Positions 1 to 9,674 of a stretch of DNA of 64,000 nucleotides are shown here, one piece after another (the first letter of the stretch is position 1; each line of letters opens with the position of its first letter). The position numbers were made by a program, and so were the translations under genes. Origin of the DNA: Pseudomonas putida (GTDB taxonomy: Bacteria; Pseudomonadota; Gammaproteobacteria; Pseudomonadales; Pseudomonadaceae); assembly GCA_029953615.1 (NCBI GenBank), contig CP124529.1, positions 5,606,494-5,670,493 on the forward strand, written 5' to 3'. The notes below the pieces were generated by a model. That model was given only the letters and a program-made list of their open reading frames with translations, did no database searches and was not told where the DNA came from.

Positions 1-163
1 GTGCGCGCTCGAATACCAGCGCCTCGTTGACTTCGTAGAAGTGGTAGTGCGAGCCAACCTGCACCGGCCGGTCACCATGGTTGGCCACGCTGACGCTGAC
101 CGTTGCGCGGCCGCTGTTCAGCTCGATGTCGCCGGCGGCGACCTGGATTTCACCTGGGATCAT
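1..163 (-). CDS. ureB: Urease subunit beta, N-terminal part (cut by window edge)
   Basis: Encodes the small beta subunit of nickel urease, which hydrolyses urea to ammonia and carbamate in the cytoplasm. The visible 54 codons begin [19 protein letters not shown] and continue through the conserved [19 protein letters not shown] segment, the usual start of UreB. The rest lies outside the window. It starts 19 bases after the stop of ureA and is clearly in one operon with ureD and ureA. Family identity is certain; only the N-terminal half of a roughly 105-residue protein is seen. Confidence 0.93.
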   Translation of the reverse strand, partial: MIPGEIQVAAGDIELNSGRATVSVSVANHGDRPVQVGSHYHFYEVNEALVFERA

Positions 164-182
164 GCGGGGCTCCTGGGCAGTT

Positions 183-485
183 TCAGACGATGGGGTCATG
201 CACGGTCACCAGCTTGGTGCCATCCGGAAAAGTCGCTTCGACCTGCACGTCGTGGAGCATTTCGGCAATGCCGGGCATTACCTGCTCGCGGCTCAGCACT
301 TCACGCCCCAGGCTCATCAGCTCGGCGACAGTGCGACCATCACGGGCGCCTTCGAGCACGGCGGCACTGATCAGCGCCACCGCTTCCGGGTAGTTGAGCT
401 TCAGGCCACGGGCCAGGCGCCGCTCCGCCAGCAACGCGGCGGTGAACAGCAGCAGTTTGTCTTTCTCTCTCGGGGTCAGCTCCAT
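183..485 (-). CDS. ureA: Urease subunit gamma
   Basis: A 100-residue UreA, the third structural subunit of urease in organisms with separate gamma, beta and alpha chains. It starts [20 protein letters not shown] and ends in the typical KLVTVHDPI, matching the usual family length exactly. It lies 9 bases downstream of ureD and 19 bases upstream of ureB on the same strand, so the three are presumably co-transcribed. Nothing unusual is seen. Confidence 0.96.
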   Translation of the reverse strand: MELTPREKDKLLLFTAALLAERRLARGLKLNYPEAVALISAAVLEGARDGRTVAELMSLGREVLSREQVMPGIAEMLHDVQVEATFPDGTKLVTVHDPIV

Positions 486-494
486 GGCGCTCTC

Positions 495-1328
495 TCAGGT
501 AGCCCAGATACGCGGTGGGCAGGCCGGCAGGCCGAGGACGGCCGGGCGCAGCACATGCCACAGGCGTTGCAGGGTGCGTTGCAGGTGTTGGTTGTCATGG
601 TCGAGCACGCGGATTACCAGCAGCGACCCGAGCAGGGTCGCACCGGCTGGATTGCCCAGTTCGTCGAGCAGCAGGCGCACCTGTTCCAGCACGGCCTGGT
701 CGGCCGGTGCGGCGCAGAAGGTGGCCAGCAGCGGATGCCCGCCAAGCTTGTCCAGGCGCCCGCCTTCGAGGCGCAGGCGCTCGTGCAGGCCGACTTCGCC
801 GGGCAGTTCGATGCGTAGACGGCTGTCGAGGGCACCCTGGTCGAAACGCTCGCCCATCACCGGGCGCCCCAGGCACAGGGTTTCCCAGGCCAGCAGGCGC
901 GCCCCCGGTTCCAGGGTGAAACGGCTGTCGAGGCTGGCACGGGCACCGGAGAACAGGATGCTGTCCTGCGGCAGCCATTCCAGCGTACTGTCAGCGGCCA
1001 GGTGAAAGCGCTGGGCCAGCCGCGCGGTCGGGCCGATGCTGCGGTAGAACTTGCTGGCGCCGGGCATGGTCAGCAGCGCGTGGCTGCCCGGCTCCAGCCG
1101 GATGTCCAGCTCCAGACGGTCGCCAGCGACGATGCCGCCGGGTGGGTGCAGCACGTAGACATGGCATGGTGCGCCTTCCGGATAGAACGGCCGCTGCACC
1201 AAAAGAGGTCCGAAATGCCGCCACGCACCAAGGCGGGTCACTTCGTCGCGCCTGACGAAGCGCAACTGCAGGTGAGCACTCCAGCCTGCATCGTCTTGAC
1301 GTTGTTCGATCTGCTCCGCGAGCGACAT
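495..1328 (-). CDS. ureD: Urease accessory protein UreD
   Basis: UreD (UreH family) binds the urease apoprotein and, with UreF and UreG, assists nickel insertion into the active site. The 277-residue product begins MSLAEQIEQRQDDAGW and carries the family-typical stretch HVYVLHPPGGIVAGDRL near residues 60-75. An in-frame extension reaches 1409, but its residues (arginine- and proline-rich) do not resemble UreD, so I prefer the ATG at 1328. It is the first gene of the visible urease operon; a promoter would lie between 1329 and about 1460. Confidence 0.93.
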   Translation of the reverse strand: MSLAEQIEQRQDDAGWSAHLQLRFVRRDEVTRLGAWRHFGPLLVQRPFYPEGAPCHVYVLHPPGGIVAGDRLELDIRLEPGSHALLTMPGASKFYRSIGPTARLAQRFHLAADSTLEWLPQDSILFSGARASLDSRFTLEPGARLLAWETLCLGRPVMGERFDQGALDSRLRIELPGEVGLHERLRLEGGRLDKLGGHPLLATFCAAPADQAVLEQVRLLLDELGNPAGATLLGSLLVIRVLDHDNQHLQRTLQRLWHVLRPAVLGLPACPPRIWAT

Positions 1329-1570
1329 CCTGCGGCCCCTGAAATCCGTGGCCTGCTGGCCGTTTAGAGGGGCAGGCCTGCACGGCTGAAGTGCCCGCGG
1401 CCTGACCACTCGATCAAATTCTCAGGCTGGATATAGCAGGTTGCGGGCCAACTCCGCAGGTGAAGGAAAATGAAACTTTTGCCACAGCCGCTCTGGCATC
1501 GGGCATACGGGGAGATGGCGCACAAAGCCGGGGCGCACTCAGGCCCTGTTTAGGTGCTGGACTGAGAGAA

Positions 1571-1625
1571 TACTGGGGCCGCTACGCGGCCCATCGCCGG
1601 CAAGCCAGCTCCCACAGGGATCGCG
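1571..1625 (+). repeat. REP element, single copy
   Basis: Contains the short palindrome GGGGCCGCTACGCGGCCC followed by ATCGCCGGCAAGCCAGCTCC and CACAGG. The same core recurs at 3974-4098 and 13703-13917. This is the common P. putida REP unit, placed between the divergent ureD promoter side and the end of the recombinase gene. Confidence 0.85.
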
Positions 1626-1650
1626 CATGGCTTGAGGTCAGCGAGAAAAC

Positions 1651-2565
1651 CTAGTAATCGAAGCGGTCCACTGCACGCCGGCGCTCGTTGTCGTCGCGCC
1701 GGTCGTAGATTGCGGTGGTCTGGATATTGGCGTGGTGCGCCAGCTTCTGCGCAATCGACAGGTCATGCTCTTCGATCACCCGGGTGATGAACGCCCGGCG
1801 GAAGTCGTGCGGCATGATCTTCACGCCCACCTGCGCGCCACGCTGGCGGGCAATGTAATAAATGGCATGCTTGGTGATACGCGCCCGGGTGATATGGCTA
1901 CCACGGCGGATGCGGTTGAACAGGAACGGGTCATCTTCGGCACCTGCCGGCAAATCCTGGCGGCGCAGGTCCAGCCATGCCTGCAACTTTTCGAACGCCC
2001 ATGGCGGGGCGTACTTGATCAACTGGCGGTTGCCCTTGCCCAGCACCTGCAGGCTGCGCGCCTCGAAGTCGACCTGATCCAGGTCGATGTCTACCGATTC
2101 CGACTTGCGCATCCCGGTGCCGTACAGCAAGGCGATGATCGCCGCATCACGTACCCCCTGCGGCCGTGGATCGGCCGCACACACATCCATCAACTCGCGA
2201 ATCAGGCTACGGCGCAGGTTGCGCCCCGGCGGCAGGCGGCTGCCGGTGGCCGGCTTGACCTCGCGAATGCGCAGCAACTGCTCGTGATCGATCAGGCCCT
2301 GACGCCAGGCTTCGTTCATCACACCGCGGATGGCATTGACGTACAGCGACGAGCTGTTGGGGGCATAACCGTCGGCACGCAGCGCTGCCACCAGGGCAAT
2401 CACATGGCCGGGCTCGAGCCGGTGCCAAGGCACATCGACAATATTGCAATCGACGAAACCCAGCCGGTCGGCAGCGTCCTGAAGGATGTAGCGCATGGTT
2501 TGCTGGCTGGATGGGGCCAGGCGGGCCATGTACTGCAGCAGCGGATTTTTCGAGAGGTCGGACAA
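1651..2565 (-). CDS. Tyrosine-type site-specific recombinase/integrase
   Basis: A roughly 304-residue tyrosine recombinase. The catalytic set is present: Arg in GTGMRKSES, Lys in VLGKGNRQ, the HxxR box in PHDFRRAF, His in KLAHHANIQTT, and the nucleophilic Tyr in TTAIYDRR near the C-terminus. The start is uncertain. The frame stays open to 2685, but that extension looks non-coding; I chose the TTG at 2565 (MSDLSKNPLLQY). No phage or island genes flank it, so it may be a conserved solitary recombinase or a remnant of an old insertion next to the urease operon. Substrate DNA is unknown. Confidence 0.82.
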   Translation of the reverse strand: MSDLSKNPLLQYMARLAPSSQQTMRYILQDAADRLGFVDCNIVDVPWHRLEPGHVIALVAALRADGYAPNSSSLYVNAIRGVMNEAWRQGLIDHEQLLRIREVKPATGSRLPPGRNLRRSLIRELMDVCAADPRPQGVRDAAIIALLYGTGMRKSESVDIDLDQVDFEARSLQVLGKGNRQLIKYAPPWAFEKLQAWLDLRRQDLPAGAEDDPFLFNRIRRGSHITRARITKHAIYYIARQRGAQVGVKIMPHDFRRAFITRVIEEHDLSIAQKLAHHANIQTTAIYDRRDDNERRRAVDRFDY

Positions 2566-2697
2566 AACGTGAATCCTGTAGCGAAGCGTTGGCCAGCGGC
2601 GAACCGGCCAAACCCTGGAGCAAGTCAAAACGACATACAAGCAGGTCAAAACAACAGCAGGATAGGCATGTCGTTCTGACCCCAAGAGGTGCCATCA

Positions 2698-2712
2698 CCT
2701 TGATATACAAGG
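2698..2712. promoter_or_regulatory. Short palindrome upstream of nnrS-like gene
   Basis: CCTTGATATACAAGG is a perfect 5-bp inverted repeat with a 5-bp centre, about 68 bases before the NnrS start. It resembles an operator but does not match the FNR/ANR consensus TTGATNNNNATCAA. The binding protein is unknown. Confidence 0.25.
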
Positions 2713-2779
2713 AGTTTGAAGTTGGCACGGATCATGATCTTACCCCAATTGAGCCTACTGAACGAATGAAGGTCCGCCC

Positions 2780-3961
2780 ATGCTTGTGCAGCCGATCGAT
2801 TCACGCCCACGCCAGGCCGTCTGGGGCCTGGGTTTCCGCCCATTCTTCCTGGGAGGTAGTTTGTTTGCGCTGCTTGCCTTGCTGATGTGGGCCGGCGCAC
2901 TGGCCGGGGCACTGGAGCCCACGCCACCCGGCGGCATGCTCGCCTGGCACCGCCACGAGATGCTCTATGGCTTCGCTGTCGCCATCATCGCGGGTTTCCT
3001 GCTGACCGCCGTGCAGAACTGGAGCGGCATCCCAGGCTTGAGCGGGAGCGCGCTGCAGGGCTTTTTCCTGCTTTGGCTGTTGGGTCGGGCGAGTTGGTTC
3101 CTGCCGTTACCGGGCGGCTTACTGGTGGCAGTCGAGGGCAGCTTCCTGCCACTGTTGGCACTGGCCCTGGCACGGCCGATCGTGCAACGGCGCTTGCGTA
3201 ACAACTACCCGATCATCGGCCTGGTGCTGCTGATTGCCGCCTGCCAGTGGCTGACCCTGGTCGGCTGGCTGCGCCAGGACGAACTGTGGCAGCGCCGCGG
3301 GGTGTTTGCCGGGTTGTGGCTGGTGGCCGCGATGATGACCGTGCTTGGCGGGCGGGTGATCCCGTTCTTCACCCGGCGCGGCCTGGGCAACATGGCCCCG
3401 GCCCCTGCCCGTCCCCGGCTGGACCGGGCCTGCCTGCTGCTCAGCGTGGCGGTACCGCTGGCCTTTGCCTCGGGCTTGGCCGATACGCCGCGTACAGGCC
3501 TGGCCGTGCTGTTCGGCGCCTTGTTCGCCTTGCACACTGCCCGCCTGGCCTTGTGGCATCACGCTGGCCTCTGGCGTGTGCCCCTGCTGTGGTCGCTGCA
3601 CCTGGCCTATGCCTGGATTGCCATTGCCTGCCTGGGCATGGCGCTGTGGCACGCCGGGGTGGCGCTGAGCCTGAGCCTTGTGACTCACGCCCTGACCGTG
3701 GGTGCCATGAGCGGCTTGATCCTGGCGATGATGGCGCGGGTCAGCCTGGGCCACACCGGCAGGCCGCTGCAGGTGCCAACCAGCATTGCCTGGGCTTTTG
3801 GCTTGATCCAGCTGGCGACACTGGCAAGGGTGGTGCTGCCGCTCTTCACACCGCTGGGGGTGAGCCTTTCGGTAGTGTGCTGGAGCCTGGCCTTGCTGCT
3901 GTTCCTGCGCCATTACCAGCCCATTTTGCTGCAGCCCCGGGTAGATGGCATGCCGGGCTAG
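2780..3961 (+). CDS. nnrS: NnrS family haem-copper membrane protein
   Basis: A 393-residue polytopic inner-membrane protein of the NnrS family, associated with the response to nitric oxide and nitrosative stress; the biochemical role is not settled. The N-terminus VWGLGFRPFFLGGSLFALLA is the family signature, followed by GGMLAWHRHEMLYGFA with histidines implicated in metal or haem binding, and about 12 hydrophobic segments. The frame is intact. It stands alone between the divergent recombinase and a REP pair. No denitrification genes are visible nearby, so a detoxification role is more likely than a respiratory one (inference). Confidence 0.9.
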   Translation: MLVQPIDSRPRQAVWGLGFRPFFLGGSLFALLALLMWAGALAGALEPTPPGGMLAWHRHEMLYGFAVAIIAGFLLTAVQNWSGIPGLSGSALQGFFLLWLLGRASWFLPLPGGLLVAVEGSFLPLLALALARPIVQRRLRNNYPIIGLVLLIAACQWLTLVGWLRQDELWQRRGVFAGLWLVAAMMTVLGGRVIPFFTRRGLGNMAPAPARPRLDRACLLLSVAVPLAFASGLADTPRTGLAVLFGALFALHTARLALWHHAGLWRVPLLWSLHLAYAWIAIACLGMALWHAGVALSLSLVTHALTVGAMSGLILAMMARVSLGHTGRPLQVPTSIAWAFGLIQLATLARVVLPLFTPLGVSLSVVCWSLALLLFLRHYQPILLQPRVDGMPG

Positions 3962-3973
3962 CCTTGATGCCCA

Positions 3974-4098
3974 GATTGGGGCCGCTTTGCGGCCCATCGC
4001 CGGCAAAAGCCAGCTCCCACACCGACCGCGCCGACCTCAGGGCACACGCTGTACCTGTGGGAGCTGGCTTGCCGGCGATGGGCTGCAAAGCAGCCCTA
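3974..4098. repeat. Inverted pair of REP elements
   Basis: Two REP units face each other: GGGGCCGCTTTGCGGCCCAT with GCCGGCAAAAGCCAGCTCCC, then GGGAGCTGGCTTGCCGGCGA with TGGGCTGCAAAGCAGCCC. They sit between the convergent nnrS and helicase genes, where such pairs commonly act as transcription barriers. Confidence 0.85.
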
Positions 4099-4136
4099 AG
4101 TTTTCAGCGCAGATGCGTAAATTGCCGGGGGCCGCG

Positions 4137-6399
4137 TTATCCTCCCGGCGCCGGCCACCACCCCGGGAACATCTGCTGTACCCGGGGTTCGGCGAAGCGC
4201 TCATCAATCAGCACCAGAACACCACGGTCCTGGTCACCACGGATCACTCGGCCAGCCGCCTGGATGACCTTGCGCACGCCCGGGTAGAGATAGGCGTAAT
4301 CGAACCCCGCACCGAACTGCCGCCCCAGGCGCTGCTTGAACTGCTCGTTGACCGGGTTGACCTGGGGCAGCCCGAGGGTAGCGACAAACGCGCCGATCAG
4401 CCGCGTGCCCGGCAAGTCCACCCCCTCGCCGAAGGCGCCACCCAGCACCGCAAAGCCCACCCCGCGGCCATCCGCCACAAAACGGTCAAGATACCCCTGG
4501 CGGGCCGCTTCGTCCATGCCCGGTTCCTGGGCCCACAGGGGTATCTGTGCATGCCGCTCGGCCAGCAGCCCGGCCACCTGTTGCAGGTACTCGAAACTGC
4601 TGAAGAACGCCAGGTAGTTACCCGGCATGCGTTCGTACTGCCGGGCAATCAGCTCGACGATCGGCGCCAGCGAAGCCTGGCGTTGCTGGTAGCGGGTGGA
4701 TACCTGGCTGGCGATGCGCACTTCCAGTTGTTCGGCGCGAAACGGCGCGGCCACTTCCAGCCAGGCGGTATCGGCCGGCATGCCTAGCAGGTCGCTGTAG
4801 AAATGCCGCGGGCTCAGGGTGGCGGAAAACAGCGTCACGCTGCGCGCCGCCTGCATGCGCGGGGCCAACAGCCGCGCCGGGGTGACATTGCGCAGGCACA
4901 GGGTGGCCAGCCGCCGCTTGCGCGGGCCCTGGCGCTGGCTGATGTCGAACAGGAAGTGCTCGTCGAACAGCTCGGCAACCCGGCTGAACTGCAATGCCTG
5001 GTAGAAGGAACTGCAGCACCTGCGGGTCCATCTGCGCAGGCGTCTGGTTCATCTGCTCCTGGATCAGCCCGATGCATTGCTGCAGGGCACGCAGCAAAGC
5101 GTCCGGTAGCGAATCGCTGGCCTGGTACGGCGCACGCTGATCCTTGTAGAGGGCGTTCCACTGCCGGTTCAGCCGGTCAAGCGCACTGACCAACCCGGGC
5201 GGTTTGCTCTGGCGCAGGGCCAGCAACTGGCCCTGGTCGAGGCTGGCGCTGTACATGCCGCGCCCGCGCTCGACCAGGTTGTGCGCCTCGTCCACCAGCA
5301 CCGCGACCCGCCACTGGTTGGCCTGGGTCAGGCCGAACAACAAGGCATGGGCATCGAAGTAGTAGTTGTAGTCCGCCACCAGCACATCTACCCAGCGCGC
5401 CATCTCCTGGCCAAGGTAATACGGGCACACCTGGTGCGCCAGGGCCACCTCGCGCAGCTGGGCGCGGTCGAGCAAAGGCAGCGCTGCCGCCGCCGCCCGC
5501 GCGGCCGGCAGGCGGTCGTAGAAGCCTGCGGCCAAGGGGCAGGATTCGCCATGGCAGGCCTTGTCAGGATGCTCGCAGGCCTTGTCGCGGGCGATCAGTT
5601 CCAGCGTGCGCAAGGCCGGCTGCGGCGTGGCATCGGTGATCTGGCGCATGGCATCGAGGGCCAGGGCCCGGCCCGGGGTCTTGGCGGTGAGAAAGAACAG
5701 CTTGTCCAGCTGCTGCGGCACCATGGCCTTGAGCAGCGGGAACAGGGTACCCAGGGTTTTACCAATTCCGGTGCTGGCCTGGGCCATCAGGCAACGGCCG
5801 GTACTCACCGCCTTGTACAGGGTTTCGGCCAGTTGTCGCTGGCCTTGGCGGAACGCCGGATAAGGGAAGCCCAGCGCTTGCAGGCCCCGGTTACGCTCGG
5901 CCAGGCGCTGCTCCTGCCCTTGTGCCCAAGCCAGAAAGCGTTGGCACTGGGTTGTGAAAAAGGCCTGCAGTTCGGCAGCCGTGCAGTGCTCACTGATCAG
6001 CGTCTGGCCATCGCTGTCCACGTCCAGGTACACCAGCGCCACCTCGATGGCCGGCAGTTGCCGTGCCTGGCACATCAGCCAGGCATAGACCTTGGCCTGC
6101 GCCCAGTGCAGTTGCCGATGGTTGGCCGGCTGGCGCGACAGGTCGCCACGGTGGGTCTTGATTTCTTCCAGGCGGTTGCAGGCGGGGTCATAGCCGTCGG
6201 CGCGGCCACGCACCGTCAGGGTTTCGAACTGGCCTTCGAGGGCGATTTCCGACTCGTAGCCCGCAGCACGTCGTGCCACCACCCGCCGATGCCCCTCGAT
6301 CCCCTCCTGGGCGGTGGGTGATGGCGTGAAGCGCAAATCCAGGTCGCCGACCTTGGCGCTGAACTCGCACAAGGCGCGTACCGCCACGCTGTAGCTCAC
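4137..6399 (-). pseudogene. XPD/DinG-like Fe-S ATP-dependent DNA helicase, frameshifted
   Basis: Superfamily 2 helicase of the Rad3/XPD/DinG class. The N-terminal half has a nuclease-like domain (LEEIKTHRGD), Walker A ASTGIGKT, cysteines of a probable 4Fe-4S cluster (KACEHPDKACHGESC and QVCPYYL) and DEAH in VLVDEAHNLVERG. The C-terminal half has FSATLSPRHFY, GAFGEGVDLPGT and the motif VI box QAAGRVIRGDQDRG. The halves are in different frames: GG at 5007-5008 has one base too many, and removing it restores QVLQFFYQALQFSRVAELF and a 753-residue protein. The GTG start at 6399 overlaps the stop of the upstream FAN1 gene (GTGA), implying translational coupling. The break may be real or a sequencing error. 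Confidence 0.85.
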
Positions 6400-8045
6400 G
6401 GCATTTCGCTCCAGCGTACATGGCACACCGCGACGGGCAGGCCGTGGGCCCGGCAGAACTCCAGCCAGCGCAGCTGGTTGTCCTGCAGGCGGTCGCCGGG
6501 GCCCTTGACCTCGACCATGCGGTAGCGGCCCTGCTCGGGCCAGAACTGGATCAGGTCGGGCATGCCGGCGCGGTTGTTGCGGATGTCCTGCAACAGGCGC
6601 AGGAAGCACTGTTTCAGGTGGGCCGCCGGCAGGCAGGCCAAGGCTTGTTCGAGCAATTCTTCACTGAGCATGGACCAGAACACGAACGGCGACTGCAGGC
6701 CTTGCTTGGCGGCGTAGCAGTCGAGAATCGTGCGGTGATGGCTACCATCGTCGAGCCGACCCAGGCAACGTTCGAACAGGGCACTGCGACGTTGCTGAAA
6801 GTCGCTGTCGTGCAGGTCCTGCGGGGCGGCCTGGAACGGGTTGAAGAACGCGCCAGGCACCGGGGCGAAAATCGCCTCCCAGCACAGCAGGCCGAACAGG
6901 CTGTTGAACAGCGTGTTCTCCACGTAATGCACCGGCCCGTCGGCTTCGGCCAGGTGCTGGCGGACCGCTTCCTCCACGCCCAGGGCTGCCAGTTCCCGCG
7001 GCAGCTCCAGCTCGATCAGCTCCAGCGGGGCGGCACGCTGGCGCCGCTGTGGCGGGCCTCCGAGCTTGCGCGCCAGGCGTGGCAACATGCGTTCCAGCGC
7101 CTGCACTTCCAGGGCGTTGGCCGGTGCCGCCGCCAGTTGCAGCGCCAGCGCATGGGCCTGGGGCCACTGCTCGCTGCGTTCCAGCACCCGCACCTGGCGG
7201 ATGCGCGCCTGGGCGTGGCTGCATTGTGCGTAAACCGCCATGGCCTGCGCCCAGTCGCCCAGGCGTTCGCATTGCTGGCCCAAGGCGAATTGCAGGCGCG
7301 CATGGCGCCGGGCCAGCCACGGGTTGTCGCTGTGCAGGCCCTGCATGGCAGCCAGGATCGACAGCGGGTCATCGCCCTGCTCCAGGCGTTCGGCGCATTG
7401 GTGCAAGGCCATGGCCAGGTCGACTTCAGCACGATGTTGCAAGGCACGCGAATCGGAGCTGAACGGCACCTGTTCGTAGCGCAACAGGCCAAGGTCTGCC
7501 AGGACGAAGTCCGACCAGTCCTGGTACAGGTTGCCGAAGAACAGCAGGCGCATGCGGTCGCACAAGGGTTGCAGGCACCACTGGAGGATGCGCATGCCGC
7601 TGCCCGGGAACCACTCGGCCAATGACCGGGCTTGCAGGCCCAAGGGTTGCAGTTGTGCAAGCAGATCATGTTTGGCGGCGCGAGGCCGGCTAAGGTGCGG
7701 GGCAAAACAGCGGGCAAGCTCGTCCTTGCGCAGCAAGGCGAACAGTTGCTCCAGCGCCAGTTGCGCAGGTTCCCGCACCCAGCCGAGGGCCAGCAACGGC
7801 TGCAGGGCCTGCCCAGTATCGCCGATTTCGGCATAGTCGAGGCGATCACTGCGAAACAGCTCGCCTTTGCGCATGACCATGCGCACCATCAGGGCCTGTG
7901 CCGGGGCGTCCAGGTGGCTGAAGGTGCGGATGAAAGCGAGTTCCTGATCGTCGAGCAGGTCTTCGTAGCGCTGTTCGACCCACAGCAGCACCTGGCGGAA
8001 GTTGTGCAGGTAGTAGAACGGGTCGTCGACGGAATGGGCGATCAC
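6396..8045 (-). CDS. FAN1-type structure-specific nuclease (VRR-NUC)
   Basis: A 549-residue bacterial FAN1 homologue, a structure-specific 5' flap endo/exonuclease family linked to interstrand crosslink repair. The C-terminal VRR-NUC domain is complete: GMPDLIQFW (Asp about 497) and MVEVKGPGDRLQDNQ (Glu about 512, Lys about 514) form the PD-(D/E)xK site. The N-terminus (DPFYYLHNFRQVLLWVEQRY) and the central helical region fit the bacterial family, and the length matches. Its stop overlaps the start of the helicase gene, so the two form a probable repair operon. Confidence 0.9.
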   Translation of the reverse strand: MIAHSVDDPFYYLHNFRQVLLWVEQRYEDLLDDQELAFIRTFSHLDAPAQALMVRMVMRKGELFRSDRLDYAEIGDTGQALQPLLALGWVREPAQLALEQLFALLRKDELARCFAPHLSRPRAAKHDLLAQLQPLGLQARSLAEWFPGSGMRILQWCLQPLCDRMRLLFFGNLYQDWSDFVLADLGLLRYEQVPFSSDSRALQHRAEVDLAMALHQCAERLEQGDDPLSILAAMQGLHSDNPWLARRHARLQFALGQQCERLGDWAQAMAVYAQCSHAQARIRQVRVLERSEQWPQAHALALQLAAAPANALEVQALERMLPRLARKLGGPPQRRQRAAPLELIELELPRELAALGVEEAVRQHLAEADGPVHYVENTLFNSLFGLLCWEAIFAPVPGAFFNPFQAAPQDLHDSDFQQRRSALFERCLGRLDDGSHHRTILDCYAAKQGLQSPFVFWSMLSEELLEQALACLPAAHLKQCFLRLLQDIRNNRAGMPDLIQFWPEQGRYRMVEVKGPGDRLQDNQLRWLEFCRAHGLPVAVCHVRWSEMP

Positions 8046-8135
8046 GGGATGGGGTCAGGCGGCTGGAATGGATACTGGTTATACATACAGACCAGTAGGC
8101 CTGGCAAGTGCCGTGGGTCAGCTCGGTGACGCTGT

Positions 8136-8254
8136 CTGCAGGAGCGGCCTTGTGTCGCGAAAGGGCCGCACAGCGGCCCCGGCGCTTTCGGCGTTGACTT
8201 CAAAATCCGGGGCTGCTGCGCAGCCCATCGCGACACAAGGCCGCTCCTACAGGC
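8136..8254. repeat. Inverted REP-like pair (GCGGCCTTGTGTCGCGA type)
   Basis: GGAGCGGCCTTGTGTCGCGA on the left and TCGCGACACAAGGCCGCTCC on the right form an almost perfect long inverted repeat around a central REP-like core (GGGGCTGCTGCGCAGCCCATC). It lies between the FAN1 gene start and the end of the MFS gene. The core differs from the GCCGGCAAGCCAGC type seen elsewhere in the window. Confidence 0.85.
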
Positions 8255-8274
8255 GTCTTGCGACGGCGCAACGG

Positions 8275-9585
8275 TTACTCAGTCGCGGCAACCATCCCCG
8301 CCGCCTTGACCTTGGCGCTGCCAATCGGCGCCTGCAGCAGCAGGAAGTACGCCACCGCCGAACACAGCGCCACCACTGCACTGATCATGAACGCCGTGGT
8401 AAACGAGCCGGAGTACTGGATGCTGAAGCCGGTGACGATCGGCGCCACCGAGCCGGCAATGTAGCCGCCAAAGTTCTGGATCGAGCCAAACGAGGCCACC
8501 CGCTGGCTGTCGACGATGGTGTTGACGATCATCCAGGCGGTGGCGCTGGCCATGTTGATGCTGAACAGCGCCAGGCACAGCAGGATGATGCAACCGGTCA
8601 GGCCGGTGACGAACGACAGCGGCAGGGTGAACAACGCCGCCAGCACCAGGCCGGTGATGACGCTGAACTTGCGGCTGGCCAGCACGCTCATGCCGCGCTT
8701 GACCAGCACATCGCAGAAACGCCCGGCGACGATCGTGCCGGCGGCACCAAAGCCATAGGCCAGCGACACCACCCAGGCGGTCTTGTACAGGTCCAGGCCA
8801 TGCTCACGCTCGAAATACCCAGGCAGCCAGGTCAGGTGCAGCCAGAGCATGTAGATCACGCCCATGAAGCCCAGCACCGCGCCCCAGGTACTGCGGTGCT
8901 TGAACAGGTCGAGCCAGCCGGCGAAGTACGAGGCCTTCGGCGCTTGTGCAGCAGCTGCCGGCGCCTGCTGCCCAGCCGGCAACGGCTTGCCTTCGGCAGC
9001 AAGCTCCGCCAGGTAGCGCGCCTTGCTTTTGTAGAAGGTCAGCCAGCACAGCGCCAGCACCACACCGATCACACCGGTGATGATGAACATGCCGCGCCAG
9101 CCGAAGTTGACCATGAACAGCGTCAGCAAGGGTGGCGCCAGGCACGGGCCAAGGCAGGTCGAGGACCAGACCACACCGGTCGGGGTGCCGCGTTCGTTGG
9201 CGTCGAACCACTCAGACAAGGCCTTGGCCGCCGACGGGAACATCGGTGCCTCGCCAATCCCCAGCAGTACCCGCAGGCCCATGAAGCCGGCAAAGCTGTT
9301 GACCATGCCGAAAGCTGCCTGGGCCACCGACCAGCCCAGCAGCGAGGCGCCAAGGGCGATCTTGCTGCCCAGGCGGTCGATGATCATGCCCATCGGCAGC
9401 TGGGCGAAGGCATAGGCAATGGAAAACGCCGACAACAGGATGCCCATCTGCGACGGGCTGATCATCATGTCTTTCTGGATCGAGGTGTTGGCGATCGACA
9501 GCGCACTACGGTCCAGGTAGTTGACGATGCCAATCAGCAGCAGGAACACGACAGTGATGCGTTGGTACTTCTTCATAGGGTTCAT
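8275..9585 (-). CDS. MFS sugar-acid transporter (ACS family)
   Basis: A 436-residue major facilitator of the anion:cation symporter family, similar to galactarate/glucarate and galactonate transporters. The start YQRITVVFLLLIGIVNYLDRSALS and the segment MGMIIDRLGSKIALG are signatures, and about 12 membrane helices are visible. The start at 9585 has AAGGT six bases upstream. It is the last gene of the minus-strand sugar-acid operon, 89 bases after the FAH-family gene. Uptake of an aldonate or aldarate is likely; the exact substrate cannot be read from sequence. Confidence 0.85.
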   Translation of the reverse strand: MNPMKKYQRITVVFLLLIGIVNYLDRSALSIANTSIQKDMMISPSQMGILLSAFSIAYAFAQLPMGMIIDRLGSKIALGASLLGWSVAQAAFGMVNSFAGFMGLRVLLGIGEAPMFPSAAKALSEWFDANERGTPTGVVWSSTCLGPCLAPPLLTLFMVNFGWRGMFIITGVIGVVLALCWLTFYKSKARYLAELAAEGKPLPAGQQAPAAAAQAPKASYFAGWLDLFKHRSTWGAVLGFMGVIYMLWLHLTWLPGYFEREHGLDLYKTAWVVSLAYGFGAAGTIVAGRFCDVLVKRGMSVLASRKFSVITGLVLAALFTLPLSFVTGLTGCIILLCLALFSINMASATAWMIVNTIVDSQRVASFGSIQNFGGYIAGSVAPIVTGFSIQYSGSFTTAFMISAVVALCSAVAYFLLLQAPIGSAKVKAAGMVAATE

Positions 9586-9674
9586 GTGATGACCTTTATT
9601 ATTATTGTTGCCGCGCTGTCAGCGCCTTGGCGATCCTTCGTTCAAGCTGCGCCCTCCCTGACGCAGCGCACCGC

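Noticed and set aside
81..818. Long plus-strand open frame opposite ureA and ureD
   Set aside because: Mirror frame of high-GC coding DNA; no family resemblance, and ureD, ureA and ureB on the other strand are certain.
2698..2712. Palindrome before nnrS considered as an ANR/FNR box
   Set aside because: CCTTGATATACAAGG does not fit TTGATNNNNATCAA; kept only as an unassigned low-confidence palindrome.
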